The position numbers were made by a program, and so were the translations under genes. A stretch of DNA of 40,939 nt from Clostridiales bacterium (GTDB lineage: Bacteria; Bacillota; Dethiobacteria; Dethiobacterales; Dethiobacteraceae). The notes below the pieces were generated by a model. The model was not told the origin of the DNA, ran no database searches, and worked only from the letters and a program-made list of their open reading frames with translations. The stretch lies in NCBI GenBank assembly GCA_018335855.1, contig JAGXRM010000029.1, positions 1-40,939 on the forward strand, given 5' to 3'. Shown here one piece after another: positions 32,917-40,939 of the stretch. The first letter of the stretch is position 1; each line of letters starts with the position of its first letter.

Positions 32917-33942
32917 ATGATTATTGTCATGAACCCTGGAGTAAAGGAAGAGGAAATACAAAGGGTTGTTAAAAAACTGAAGGATGCCGGTCTGGGTGTC
33001 CATTTATCCGTAGGTGAGTTTCGTACGATTATCGGCGCCATCGGCGATGAAAAATTGGTCAGGGAGATTGGCCTGGAGGCCATTCCCTCGATAGAGCGGG
33101 TGCTGCCCATTACTCAGCCCTTTAAACTGGTAGGCAGGGAATTTAAACCGGAAGATTCCGTCTTTGATTTAGGCTCCTGCAAGATTGGCGGCGACGAAAT
33201 TGTGATCATGGCTGGCCCCTGTGCCGTGGAAAGTGAAGAGCAGTTGTTGGAGGCGGCCATGGGGGTTAAAGCTGCCGGTGCCCAGATTCTGCGGGGAGGC
33301 GCGTTTAAGCCGCGGACCTCACCGTATGCGTTCCAGGGTCTGGAAGAAGAAGGATTAAAATTACTAGCTAAAGTTCGGGAGAAGACGGGCTTGCCTATAG
33401 TTACTGAAGTTATGGATCAGCATACTGTGGGTATCGTTAATGAATACACCGATATTATTCAGGTCGGTGCCAGGAATATGCAGAATTTCTACATGCTACG
33501 GGAACTGGGTAAGTTGACTAAGCCTATTCTTTTAAAGCGGGGCCTTTCTGCCACCATGGAAGAATGGCTGATGGCCGCAGAATATGTGATGTCCGGGGGC
33601 AACCGTCAGGTCATTCTCTGCGAACGGGGTATTCGTACATTCGAAACATATACACGAAACACACTGGATTTAAGTGCTGTTCCTGTGGTCAAACATTTAA
33701 GTCATTTGCCTGTGATTGTCGACCCGAGCCACGGTACGGGGAACTGGCGGTGGGTACCGTCCATGAGTCGGGCGGCGGTGGCTGCCGGTGCTGACGGTGT
33801 GATGATTGAAGTTCACCCCCATCCGGAAATGGCTCTTTGCGACGGCGCCCAGTCGCTGACTGTGGAGAAGTTTAGTATTCTACTGGATGAACTGCGTAAA
33901 GTGGCAGCCGTTTTCGATAAGCGGTTGGGGACGGTGAGCTAA
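32917..33942 (+). CDS. aroF: 3-deoxy-7-phosphoheptulonate (DAHP) synthase
   Basis: This 341-residue enzyme of the AroA-beta/KDO8PS-like class condenses phosphoenolpyruvate and erythrose 4-phosphate, the first step of the shikimate pathway. Residues 1-70 form the small ferredoxin-like regulatory domain ([14 protein letters not shown]) typical of the Thermotoga-type enzyme, which usually gives feedback inhibition by Tyr or Phe. Catalytic motifs: [50 protein letters not shown] and DPSHGTG. The start ATG 32917 follows GAGGTGAAAATGAA. It heads the T-box-controlled operon; tyrA begins directly after its stop. Confidence 0.96.
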   Translation: MIIVMNPGVKEEEIQRVVKKLKDAGLGVHLSVGEFRTIIGAIGDEKLVREIGLEAIPSIERVLPITQPFKLVGREFKPEDSVFDLGSCKIGGDEIVIMAGPCAVESEEQLLEAAMGVKAAGAQILRGGAFKPRTSPYAFQGLEEEGLKLLAKVREKTGLPIVTEVMDQHTVGIVNEYTDIIQVGARNMQNFYMLRELGKLTKPILLKRGLSATMEEWLMAAEYVMSGGNRQVILCERGIRTFETYTRNTLDLSAVPVVKHLSHLPVIVDPSHGTGNWRWVPSMSRAAVAAGADGVMIEVHPHPEMALCDGAQSLTVEKFSILLDELRKVAAVFDKRLGTVS

Positions 33943-35058
33943 TTGTCCCCGCTTTTCAAAAAAGTAGTTATCGTTGGGGTGGGGATGGTGGGCGGTTCTC
34001 TGGGGAAGGCATTGCTCACACGGAAACTGGCCGGGGAAGTGGTGGGCGTTGATCCTGCTCCCGGCGTGCTGGAAAAGGCGGTGGCATTAGGCGCTGTGTG
34101 CCATGGTGCCGCATCGTTGGCAGAAGGAGTTGCCGGAGCAGATGTGATCATTTTGGCTACTCCTGTAAGTACCACCCTAACGTTGCTGTCAGACCTGGGA
34201 TCACTTGTGGGTGAAGAGAAAGTGCTGGTTAGTGATGTTTGTAGCACCAAGGCCCGGGTGGTCAGTCATGCGGCTTCAGTGCTGCCGCAGACGGCATCAT
34301 TTATTGGCGGGCACCCCATGGCAGGTTCGGAAAAAGAAGGGGTGGAAGCGCTGGATGGGGATCTTTTTGAAAATGCGTTATATATATTAACGGCGGCGTC
34401 GGGAAGCGATCCCTTTGCGCTGGAAGCCATGGAGAAGTTGGTAAAAGGGCTGGGTGCGGTTCCCGTGGTCATGGAAGCCACACAGCATGACCGGGTGGTG
34501 GCTGCCATCTCTCACCTGCCCCATATGGCCGCGTCGGCCTTGGCGCAGACGGCGGCGGGCTGCACCGAATACCGCAATGAACTGTTGGCGTTGGCTGCTG
34601 GAGGTTTTCGAGATACAACCCGGGTAGCCATGGGCAATCCGGTAATGTGGAAAGATATTTGTCTTTCTAACAGTGATCATATTATCGCCATGATGGATCA
34701 GTTCAGCAAGGAGTTGGCAACGCTGCGTACGCTCATTGCTGAGGGTGAGGAAAAAGCACTGCTAAACTATTTTGATCAGGCACGGGAATTTCGCCGGCAG
34801 GTTCCCTTCCGTGGGAAAGGAATTCTGCCGCCAATCTATAATTTATATATATATATACCAGACCGGCCGGGTATTATCGGTGAGGTCGCTACCCGCCTCG
34901 GCGCATCGGGCGTCAATATCGCGGAAATTGAACTGCTGCGGGTTCGGGAAGAAGAAGGGGGGCCGCTTCGTTTGGGCTTCCTGAGTATCCACGGGCGCCG
35001 TGATGCGGCTGCCATGCTCAACAAAGAAGGATTCCGTACGGAAATGCAGGAGGACTGA
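33943..35058 (+). CDS. tyrA: Prephenate dehydrogenase with C-terminal ACT domain
   Basis: TyrA (371 aa) oxidises and decarboxylates prephenate to 4-hydroxyphenylpyruvate, the committed step to tyrosine. An N-terminal NAD-binding loop ([11 protein letters not shown]), [12 protein letters not shown] around the substrate His, and [10 protein letters not shown] are visible. An ACT domain at about residues 300-365 ([20 protein letters not shown]) allows feedback by tyrosine. The start is TTG 33943, immediately after the aroF stop with only a weak GGTGAG upstream. A GGGGAC/GTCCCC hairpin (33927-33932 with 33945-33950) encloses this start, so translation probably depends on ribosomes coming from aroF. 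Confidence 0.95.
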   Translation: MSPLFKKVVIVGVGMVGGSLGKALLTRKLAGEVVGVDPAPGVLEKAVALGAVCHGAASLAEGVAGADVIILATPVSTTLTLLSDLGSLVGEEKVLVSDVCSTKARVVSHAASVLPQTASFIGGHPMAGSEKEGVEALDGDLFENALYILTAASGSDPFALEAMEKLVKGLGAVPVVMEATQHDRVVAAISHLPHMAASALAQTAAGCTEYRNELLALAAGGFRDTTRVAMGNPVMWKDICLSNSDHIIAMMDQFSKELATLRTLIAEGEEKALLNYFDQAREFRRQVPFRGKGILPPIYNLYIYIPDRPGIIGEVATRLGASGVNIAEIELLRVREEEGGPLRLGFLSIHGRRDAAAMLNKEGFRTEMQED

Positions 35059-35065
35059 TTATTAT

Positions 35066-36370
35066 ATGAGTGTGAAGATTCAAGGGAAGGGCCCTTTGCG
35101 CGGAGAAGTCTCTGTACCGGGCGACAAGTCTGTATCTCACCGGGCCGTAATATTTGGCGCACTGGCCGAAGGAAGAACGGAAATTGAAGGCTTTCTTTTT
35201 GGCGAAGACTGCCTTTCCACCGTTTCCTGTATGCGGCAGTTGGGCGCCGCCGTTCATGTAAACGGTGAGACGGTCAGCGTAGACGGAGTGGGTTTGACAG
35301 GCCTGAAAGAGCCGGAGAATATTCTGGATGCCGGCAATTCAGGAACGACGGCCCGTTTACTGCTGGGAGTACTGGCAGGACAGCCGTTTTATACCGTCCT
35401 AACCGGAGACGGCTCGCTGCGTCGCCGCCCCATGAGCCGGGTGACGAAACCCTTACTGCAAATGGGAGCCGCCATTTCAGGCCGGGCCGGAGGCACGTTG
35501 CTGCCCCTGTCTGTGCAGGGGAGTCATCTTACCCCAACCACATACACATCTCCCGTGGCCAGCGCCCAGGTCAAATCTGCTGTTTTACTGGCTGGCCTGT
35601 TTGCCGAAGGAGAAACGACTGTGACGGAACCGGAGAAGAGCAGGGACCATACGGAGAGGATGCTGGCCGCGTTTGGCGCCGCTGTGGACGTGAGGGGTAA
35701 CTCGGTTACCGTGACCGGACGGCCGAAGCTCCAGGGGCGGACAGTCCGGGTACCCGGTGATATTTCGTCGGCGGCTTTTTTCTTGATCGCCGCCAGTATC
35801 GTCCCCGGGTCTGACCTGCTGGTGCGCAATGTCGGCATTAACCCGACCCGGACCGGTATTCTTGACGTACTGACGGAGATGGGCGCAGATATGGAGTATA
35901 TCAATACCCGGGATGAAAGCGGGGAGCCGGTAGCCGATATCCGGGTGAAGGCGGCGCCGTTACGCGGCGTGGAAATCGGCGGTGAGATTATCCCCCGCCT
36001 GATTGATGAACTGCCGGTGCTGGCTGTGGCAGCCCTTTTTGCCAAGGGAGAGACTGTTGTCCGGGATGCGGCGGAACTCCGTGTGAAAGAAACCGACCGT
36101 ATCGCCGCCATGACCGAAGAATTAAGCAGCCTGGGCGCCGACATTGAAGCCCGGGATGACGGCTTTATCATCAGAGGCGGACGGATGCTGACCGGCGGTT
36201 CCGTAAAGAGCCACGACGACCACCGCGTCGCCATGTCCCTCTGCATCGCCGCCCTGGGCGCCGGCATCACCGTTGACCTGGATTCCCCCGACTGTATCGC
36301 CATCTCCTACCCATCATTCCTGGAAACAATAAAAACCCTGGGGTCAGGCTTGCAGGAGTGGGACAAGTAA
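35066..36370 (+). CDS. aroA: 3-phosphoshikimate 1-carboxyvinyltransferase (EPSP synthase)
   Basis: AroA (434 aa) joins phosphoenolpyruvate to shikimate 3-phosphate. The start ATG 35066 follows AGGAGG (35048-35053); an upstream in-frame ATG at 35000 lies inside tyrA. Motifs: GDKSVSHRA (substrate Lys/Ser), [13 protein letters not shown] (PEP loop), [28 protein letters not shown] and DDHRVAMS. The loop reads [11 protein letters not shown]; whether it is a glyphosate-tolerant class II type cannot be settled by eye. It is the last gene of the aromatic operon in this window. Confidence 0.97.
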   Translation: MSVKIQGKGPLRGEVSVPGDKSVSHRAVIFGALAEGRTEIEGFLFGEDCLSTVSCMRQLGAAVHVNGETVSVDGVGLTGLKEPENILDAGNSGTTARLLLGVLAGQPFYTVLTGDGSLRRRPMSRVTKPLLQMGAAISGRAGGTLLPLSVQGSHLTPTTYTSPVASAQVKSAVLLAGLFAEGETTVTEPEKSRDHTERMLAAFGAAVDVRGNSVTVTGRPKLQGRTVRVPGDISSAAFFLIAASIVPGSDLLVRNVGINPTRTGILDVLTEMGADMEYINTRDESGEPVADIRVKAAPLRGVEIGGEIIPRLIDELPVLAVAALFAKGETVVRDAAELRVKETDRIAAMTEELSSLGADIEARDDGFIIRGGRMLTGGSVKSHDDHRVAMSLCIAALGAGITVDLDSPDCIAISYPSFLETIKTLGSGLQEWDK

Positions 36371-36405
36371 CCTGTCCCCATGTCCCGTTGCCGAAGCTTT
36401 TGCCA

Positions 36406-36450
36406 CCCAAGAAATAAGCACGCCTCGTTGAGGCGTGCTTATTTCTTGGG
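36406..36450. terminator. Long perfect hairpin after aroA (terminator or IS-associated palindrome)
   Basis: A 20-bp perfect stem (36406-36425 with 36431-36450, sequence CCCAAGAAATAAGCACGCCT) has a 5-base loop. The arms carry AAATAA and TTATTT, as in a bidirectional terminator. It also sits directly at the start of the IS91-type remnant and could mark its edge. Confidence 0.7.
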
Positions 36451-36460
36451 AGAGTAATTC

Positions 36461-37081
36461 ATGCAACTAGCTCTTTATTCTGAGCAGGGTACCGATGTTG
36501 AAACTTTTGGTGAATGGCTGTATGAAGAAGTCCTTAAACAAGTTCCACACAGGCAGTGGGTTTTCAGTATACCAAAAAGGCAAGACGGCAGTACCACTAA
36601 AACTTTTCTAGCCTTGGACTGGCTTGCTCACCTGATAACCCATATCCCCAATAAAGGTGAGCAGATGGCAAGATATTATGGCTATTATTCCAATAAGGCC
36701 CGGGGACTGCGTAAAAAAACAGACACCGCTGAGCTGGTACCTGCTTTGATTGACACGGATATCTCGAAAAAAGAGTTCCGCAGGAACTGGTCCCGACTGA
36801 TCCAGAAGGTTTATCATGCCGATCCGCTTGTTTGTCCAAAGTGTTCCGGAAATATGAGGATTATTTCTTTTATTGAGGATGCGAGTGTAATAAAAGATAT
36901 TTTGCTTCACCTGGATCTATGGGTTGTAAGAAACCATGGCCCGCCTTTGGGAAAGGCAGCTAAGAGGTATCTTCCGGAAAGTGTTGAGATTCCGGAAGAG
37001 CCACAGTTTTCTGATGAAGTTCAGTTTTTTATGATGGTGATGATTGTGACCAGTTCTTTGAGGATGACTACTCTCAAGTAA
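36461..37081 (+). pseudogene. IS91-family (Y2-type) transposase remnant with internal deletion
   Basis: This 206-codon frame joins two parts of an IS91-type rolling-circle transposase. The N-terminal piece YEEVLKQVPHRQWVFSIPK is fused to the C-terminal piece DWLAHLITHIPNKGEQMARY with YYGYYSNKARG and CPKCSGNMRII. Full proteins are about 350-450 residues, and the HUH and catalytic-Tyr region that should lie between them is absent, so it cannot transpose. The last 191 bases recur exactly at 40663-40853. The end (FEDDYSQ-like codons in another frame) also looks decayed. Confidence 0.82.
36870..37060 (+). repeat. 191-bp direct repeat, copy 1 (IS91 transposase 3' part)
   Basis: Identical base for base to 40663-40853. 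It encodes the C-terminal transposase segment beginning IEDASVIKDILLHLDLW. The two copies flank 3.6 kb with three intact genes and one truncated gene, and their flanks differ on both sides. Confidence 0.95.
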
Positions 37082-37205
37082 TAGATTATGCCGAATAATT
37101 CACAAAATATCTCGCTCTTCTGTAAAATGTAAATATGTCACTGGATTAATTACTCAAAATGGTTCAGGACGTCCCTTTCAGGATGATCACTTTTCCAATG
37201 GCAAC

Positions 37206-38594
37206 CTAATCACTACTTCTGCTAGCTGATTGTTTTCGTGGGTTCGTGTTTTGACTGAATTGGGTTTTTCGTTGCTCTTTTACTGGCTTTGCCCGTTTAG
37301 TGTCTAATGATGTGCTGCGAGATTTATTCGAGTCTGAACGTTTAGCTTTATCTTGATTACCTTTACTCTCTTGCATACTGAATTTGCTTCGTCGTTGTTC
37401 TTTTGCTGGCTTTCTCCCTAGAGTATCCTGTTGTTTTCTGTGATGCTTATTAGAGTCAGTTCGGTAAACTTTATCTTCACCAACAATCGTTCCTTGTCGT
37501 TCAATAGTCATGCCAATACCTTTTTCGATTGCTTGTAACTCTGCACTATCCCTTGGCGTTGCTAAAGTAATGGCTAATCCCTTTTCTCCTGCTCGTCCGG
37601 TTCTGCCAATACGGTGAATGTAACTTTCTACATCATGGGGGATATCATAATTAAATACATGCGATATACCTTCCACATCTAAACCTCTTGCTGCAACGTC
37701 CGTTGCCACAAGTATTTCTAGTTTTGCATCTCGAAAGCGCTTCATAACCTGCTCTCGTTTGGATTGGGATAAATCTCCATGTAGTTCATCAGATGAATAA
37801 CCGTGCTCAAGCAAGGCTTTATTAAGCGCAGCAGTCCTTCTTTTTGTCCGGCAGAATATCAGTGTCAAGTATGGTCTAAAATCATCGATTAGTTTAAATA
37901 AAGTATCTTGCTTTCCCCTATCAGTAGTAGCGACAACCACCTGTTTAATCTCATCTAAGGTGATTCTTTTACTCTCTATTTGAATATCCACCGGATTTTT
38001 CATGTAGCGTCTTGCAAGATTACGTACGCTTACCGGTACTGTTGCGGAAAAGAGCATAGTTTGGCGTTTTGGAGATGCTTGTTTAATTATTTGCTCAACA
38101 TCAGGCAGAAAACCCATATGTAGCAGTTGATCAGCTTCATCAAGAACTAACATGCTTAGCCCGGAAAGGACTATTGTTCCTCGACGAATATGATCTAATA
38201 GTCGCCCTGGTGTCCCAACAACAATATGAATTGAACCTTTTAATTTCTTGAGTTGTCGTTCCACATCCTGACCGCCATAAGCAGCCAAGGCTTTAGCATT
38301 GACCTTAAAGGCTAGTTTGTTTAATTCAGTAGTAATCTGTAAAGCTAATTCCCTTGTGGGAGTAATTATTAAGGCCTGTACATAAGGTTTATTTGCGTTT
38401 ACTCTTTCTAATATTGGCAGTAAAAAGGCAAACGTCTTCCCTGTGCCTGTTTGGGCTTGTACCACAATATCCTTCCCAGAAAGTAAAATAGGAATTGCCT
38501 GCAACTGCACAGGAGTGGGAACCTTGATCCCCAGTTCTTTTAAGACTTCGTTGAGTTCAGTTCTAACCCCTAACGACAAAAAATCACTTGGCAC
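37206..38594 (-). CDS. DEAD-box RNA helicase
   Basis: This 462-residue ATP-dependent RNA helicase has all core motifs: Q motif (PTPVQLQAIP), AQTGTGKT, PTRELALQI, TPGRLLDHI, VLDEAD, SAT (LFSATVP), FCRTKRRT, ATDVAARGLD and HRIGRTGRAG. The last about 80 residues are a basic, low-complexity tail with repeated KPAKEQRRSKF / KPVKEQRKTQF units that should grip RNA. The type resembles CshA/RhlE proteins used in cold shock, ribosome assembly and mRNA decay. It lies divergent from the Crp gene. The region is bracketed by IS91 repeats, so it may have been acquired. Confidence 0.95.
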   Translation of the reverse strand: MPSDFLSLGVRTELNEVLKELGIKVPTPVQLQAIPILLSGKDIVVQAQTGTGKTFAFLLPILERVNANKPYVQALIITPTRELALQITTELNKLAFKVNAKALAAYGGQDVERQLKKLKGSIHIVVGTPGRLLDHIRRGTIVLSGLSMLVLDEADQLLHMGFLPDVEQIIKQASPKRQTMLFSATVPVSVRNLARRYMKNPVDIQIESKRITLDEIKQVVVATTDRGKQDTLFKLIDDFRPYLTLIFCRTKRRTAALNKALLEHGYSSDELHGDLSQSKREQVMKRFRDAKLEILVATDVAARGLDVEGISHVFNYDIPHDVESYIHRIGRTGRAGEKGLAITLATPRDSAELQAIEKGIGMTIERQGTIVGEDKVYRTDSNKHHRKQQDTLGRKPAKEQRRSKFSMQESKGNQDKAKRSDSNKSRSTSLDTKRAKPVKEQRKTQFSQNTNPRKQSASRSSD

Positions 38595-38744
38595 TTTTCA
38601 GCTACCTCTTTCTATTCTTTAGATTTACTAATTAGTATACCAGATTACACCATTAATATAAATGATAGCTACTTTCGCCACCTCATAGCATTTTAGATGG
38701 GTGGTAGAATCTTGTCTTCAGTGGAAACATCGCTGAATAGATGG

Positions 38745-38772
38745 TTGAAGTGGTCACATTCTATGATATAAT
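38745..38772 (+). promoter_or_regulatory. Promoter of the Crp/Fnr gene
   Basis: TTGAAG (38745-38750), a 16-base spacer and a perfect TATAAT (38767-38772) lie 113 bases upstream of the Crp/Fnr start in the divergent intergenic region. Confidence 0.65.
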
Positions 38773-38884
38773 TCAAATATGCTATGGACACATCATTCAG
38801 GAGATTAATTATCTTCCCCCATTAAGACAGCATGGGAAATAAAAGTAAGAGCAAAATATTCAGATATTATAATGGGAAAGAGAC

Positions 38885-39577
38885 GTGAAACTTTTGGATA
38901 AGAGACTCATTTATGATCAGATAAAATCACTTTATCCCTTTATGGAATTTTTTAATAGTGATCAAGAGAAATTATTTATTGCTAATATGTTTAATCGTCA
39001 CTATTCACCCGGAAGTATTCTAATGGAACATGGAGTTAGCTGCAACGATATCTTTTTCATACTAGAAGGGTCCCTTCGGGTATCTGGGATATCCGAAGAG
39101 GGTCGAGAAGTTGTCCTATACCGAATTCACAAGGGAGACTTCTGCCTAATGAAAGCCTATAGCATTATGACTGAAACAGACTTTCCCGCGGTTGCTCAAG
39201 TGGAGACAAAAACAGAAGTAATCGCTTTACCTGCCAAGATTTTCAAAGATATCTTAAGTGAGAATCCGCAACTTCAGAACTTTATTTTTACAAGCTCTCT
39301 ACATCGGCTGAAAGACGTAATCGGAGTATTAGAGAGTATTACTTTTATCGGTATAAAACAGCGGCTTGCCAAGCTCCTAATATTGCTCGCAACCCAACGC
39401 TCAAGCCATACTCTAAAGATTACCCATGAGCAGATAGCTTTAGAAATAGGCTCATCTCGGGAGGTTATTAGCCGAACACTGAAAAACTTTGGAGATGCGT
39501 CAGTTGTCCAGCTTTCCCGAGGTCAAATCCAGATATTATCTCTGGATTCTTTAAAAAAAATCTGTTCCAGTGACTAA
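38885..39577 (+). CDS. Crp/Fnr-family transcription regulator
   Basis: The product has 230 residues from GTG 38885 (GGGAAAGAG upstream). An N-terminal cyclic-nucleotide-binding-like beta barrel (about 20-130) contains GSILMEHGVSCNDIFFILEG and GDFCLMKAY. A long dimer helix follows, and a C-terminal winged helix (about 160-225) has THEQIALEIGSSREVISRTL as recognition helix. There is no Fnr-type cysteine cluster; single Cys residues at about 50 and 91 are possible redox or ligand sites. The effector is unknown. The DUF302 gene follows after 90 bases and is the likely target. Confidence 0.93.
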   Translation: MKLLDKRLIYDQIKSLYPFMEFFNSDQEKLFIANMFNRHYSPGSILMEHGVSCNDIFFILEGSLRVSGISEEGREVVLYRIHKGDFCLMKAYSIMTETDFPAVAQVETKTEVIALPAKIFKDILSENPQLQNFIFTSSLHRLKDVIGVLESITFIGIKQRLAKLLILLATQRSSHTLKITHEQIALEIGSSREVISRTLKNFGDASVVQLSRGQIQILSLDSLKKICSSD

Positions 39578-39667
39578 GTCACAGAACTAACCTCTCTAAT
39601 CTTGTATTATCTAACTACAGTGATGCTCCGGAGCACACAAAAGATTTTTAAGAGGAGAGGGAATAAA

Positions 39668-40219
39668 ATGAAAAAGAATTGGAAAGTTTTTGGTGTTAGT
39701 GCTTTGTTGGTGATGTTTGTCTTTGGCTTCTTTTTTCAGTCGTCGTCTGCTTTTGGATTAGAGTTTCCCGGAAAAGGTAACAGTAACACCCCGTTTAGCG
39801 TAGATGATGAAGCGGAACAGCCACAAATGCAAATGATACTGGAGAATGAAAGCAAGTATGGTTTTGCTGAAACGGTAGAGTTGTTTGAACAAAATGTTGC
39901 GGAAGCTGGCTGGTCGGTAGTTGGTGTTTATGATTATAAAGAGATCTTGGCTCCTAAGGGCTTTGATATTCTTGACATTAAGATCATTGCATTATGCTCA
40001 GGCAAACACTCAGCTGCAATTCTAGAGCTTGACGATGAGCGCATGGTATCGCCCTTAATGCCTTGCACCATTTCAATTTACGAAAAAAGTGATGGTAAAA
40101 CGTACATCGCACGGCTGAATGCCGGTGAAATGGCTGCACCTTTCGGAGGCGTTGTTGCTGAAGTAATGGAGACGGTTGCAGAAGAGACAGAAGCAATGGT
40201 ACGTGACCTTATTAAGTAA
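39668..40219 (+). CDS. Exported DUF302-domain protein
   Basis: This 183-residue protein starts at ATG 39668 after AGGAGAGGGA; the open frame extends to 39602 without a ribosome site. An N-terminal signal peptide (WKVFGVSALLVMFVFGFFF then SSSAFG) is followed by a DUF302/TT1751-like domain (VELFEQNVAEAGWSVVGVYDY; PCTISIYEKSDGKTYIARLN). DUF302 proteins are small alpha/beta folds of unknown reaction, often next to sulfur or redox genes. Placement after a Crp/Fnr gene suggests redox-linked expression. A terminator follows directly. Confidence 0.85.
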   Translation: MKKNWKVFGVSALLVMFVFGFFFQSSSAFGLEFPGKGNSNTPFSVDDEAEQPQMQMILENESKYGFAETVELFEQNVAEAGWSVVGVYDYKEILAPKGFDILDIKIIALCSGKHSAAILELDDERMVSPLMPCTISIYEKSDGKTYIARLNAGEMAAPFGGVVAEVMETVAEETEAMVRDLIK

Positions 40220-40233
40220 GCTTTAACTAGACT

Positions 40234-40273
40234 AAGTCCACTCCCTAAGAAATTAGGAGAGTGGACTTTTTTG
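40234..40273 (+). terminator. Intrinsic terminator after the DUF302 gene
   Basis: The stem AAGTCCACTCCCTAA / TTAGGAGAGTGGACTT has one bulged A, a GAAA loop and a TTTTTT tail. Confidence 0.93.
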
Positions 40274-40285
40274 TAATAAGAATGA

Positions 40286-40327
40286 AAACAGGTGATTGAG
40301 CATATGTTCTGCTCTAACCACCTGTTT
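40286..40327 (-). terminator. Terminator hairpin for the minus-strand truncated gene
   Basis: A 9-bp stem AAACAGGTG / CACCTGTTT (40286-40294 with 40319-40327) encloses a 5-bp inner stem GAGCA / TGCTC. Read on the minus strand it ends in TTTTCATT, 29 bases past the stop of the gene at 40356. Confidence 0.65.
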
Positions 40328-40355
40328 CGGACATTGTAACGATTCTATACCAACA

Positions 40356-40662
40356 TTATACTTTAGCAAATTCCTTTTGCTTTGTTCTTGCAATGGTGAC
40401 ATTATCACTTGTTCGATCTCTTAGGGCCGCTACCGCATTCGGTGATACCTCTGCCCGGTAATCCTGACTCATCTTTTTCTGATGTTGGTCAATTACCATA
40501 TGGCTAGGGACCGAGTTAATGTCATTATTTACCTTATTTTGGTACCAGAAGAATGTGTGATTATCTGGCAAGTCATTAACATTTTTCAAATCTTCTTTAT
40601 CAGCGGTGAGTTCAATCTGCTCACCAAGAACTTTGCGTACATAATCACGTGTATCATGAAAA
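40356..40662 (-). pseudogene. 3' part of an unrecognised gene, truncated by the IS91-type repeat
   Basis: The minus-strand frame ends at 40356 with about 100 codons of protein-like sequence (FHDTRDYVRKVLGEQIELTA, DHQKK-like and VSPNAVAALRDRTSDN segments). It runs at 40663 into the antisense of the 191-bp repeat, where a chance ATG supplies a start. The missing N-terminal part must have been removed when the repeat arrived. I do not recognise the family. A terminator-like hairpin lies beyond its stop, so this is the real end of the gene. Confidence 0.6.
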
Positions 40663-40939
40663 TTATTGAGGATGCGAGTGTAATAAAAGATATTTTGCTT
40701 CACCTGGATCTATGGGTTGTAAGAAACCATGGCCCGCCTTTGGGAAAGGCAGCTAAGAGGTATCTTCCGGAAAGTGTTGAGATTCCGGAAGAGCCACAGT
40801 TTTCTGATGAAGTTCAGTTTTTTATGATGGTGATGATTGTGACCAGTTCTTTGCTTAAATCTTTAGGTATTTATTTTTTGTTGTTTTTTGTCTATGTGGG
40901 AGGAAAACGGATTGCAAATACGTCTTTATGGAATATTAT
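40656..40939 (+). pseudogene. Second IS91-type transposase fragment, open to the window end
   Basis: From ATG 40656 the frame enters the 191-bp repeat (IEDASVIKDILLHLDLW onward). After 40853 it leaves the transposase and continues with a hydrophobic run (GIYFLLFFVYVGG) to the window edge. The product is a chance fusion of the fragment with new flanking DNA; no ribosome site precedes the ATG. The rest lies outside the window. Confidence 0.6.
40663..40853 (+). repeat. 191-bp direct repeat, copy 2
   Basis: Identical to 36870-37060 and in the same direction. Left and right flanks are unrelated to those of copy 1, so both borders are sharp at this end. Confidence 0.95.

Noticed and set aside
36461-37081. 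Functional transposase
   Set aside because: The central catalytic part of an IS91-type enzyme is missing; only the N- and C-terminal pieces are joined.
40663-40703. N-terminus of the minus-strand gene ending at 40356 extending to ATG 40703
   Set aside because: Those first codons are the antisense of the 191-bp transposase repeat; the same antisense peptide appears at copy 1.
1-40939. CRISPR array, tRNA or rRNA genes
   Set aside because: No regularly spaced short repeats, cloverleaf sequences or rRNA signatures were seen on either strand.

Overview
The window looks like chromosomal DNA of an anaerobic, low-to-mid-GC Bacillota (Firmicutes) of the Peptococcales/Dethiobacteria kind. This is an inference from gene content: multiheme c-type cytochromes of the Gram-positive metal- or sulfur-respiring type, a ferredoxin-fused EtfA, the DapL lysine route, a lysine riboswitch and a T-box leader. 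No rRNA, tRNA or CRISPR array is visible.

Layout. (1) 1-5005: two paralogous decaheme cytochromes with stacked Ig-like domains, the first cut by the window edge, closed by a strong terminator. (2) 5159-8532: an M20 amidohydrolase, then etfB-etfA (bifurcating-type motif, EtfA with two N-terminal [4Fe-4S] clusters). (3) 8766-15100: an extracellular electron-transfer operon made of [NHL propeller + hexaheme cytochrome], TPR protein, [NHL propeller + hexaheme cytochrome], then an RseC-like membrane protein and an iron-sulfur flavoprotein. The NHL-cytochrome pair is duplicated. The heme-motif pattern resembles the OmcS-type filament cytochromes. (4) 15276-21059: a secreted M14 carboxypeptidase with an SLH-like segment, then an accessory chaperone cluster: GrpE-like, Hsp70, TPR protein, and a J-domain/TPR/SEC-C protein whose J-domain HPD is PPD. 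(5) 21061-21886 (minus): an MNT nucleotidyltransferase preceded by a truncated HEPN partner, and a small ORF. (6) 22046-28240: a consensus promoter, lysine riboswitch and the lysA-dapF-dapL-asd-aspartokinase operon. (7) 28313-32103 (minus): an AT-richer two-gene cassette, PHP-SMC-like ATPase plus AlbA/HATPase protein, probably a defence module. An attC-like inverted repeat lies beside it. (8) 32494-36370: a promoter and T-box leader with a probable tyrosine specifier, a 29-codon Tyr-rich leader ORF, then aroF-tyrA-aroA. (9) 36406-40939: IS91-type remnants. A 191-bp perfect direct repeat brackets a DEAD-box helicase, a Crp/Fnr regulator, a secreted DUF302 protein and a truncated gene.

How the genes may work together (inference): EtfBA and cytoplasmic carriers feed electrons toward the membrane. 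The membrane-anchored NHL and TPR proteins assemble or hold hexaheme cytochromes at the surface, where the Ig-domain decahemes may extend through the wall. RseC and the flavoprotein may serve redox maturation. The amino-acid operons are housekeeping and show textbook RNA control. The best candidates for undescribed biology are the duplicated NHL-hexaheme locus, the degenerate-J Hsp70 cluster and the PHP-ATPase/AlbA pair.
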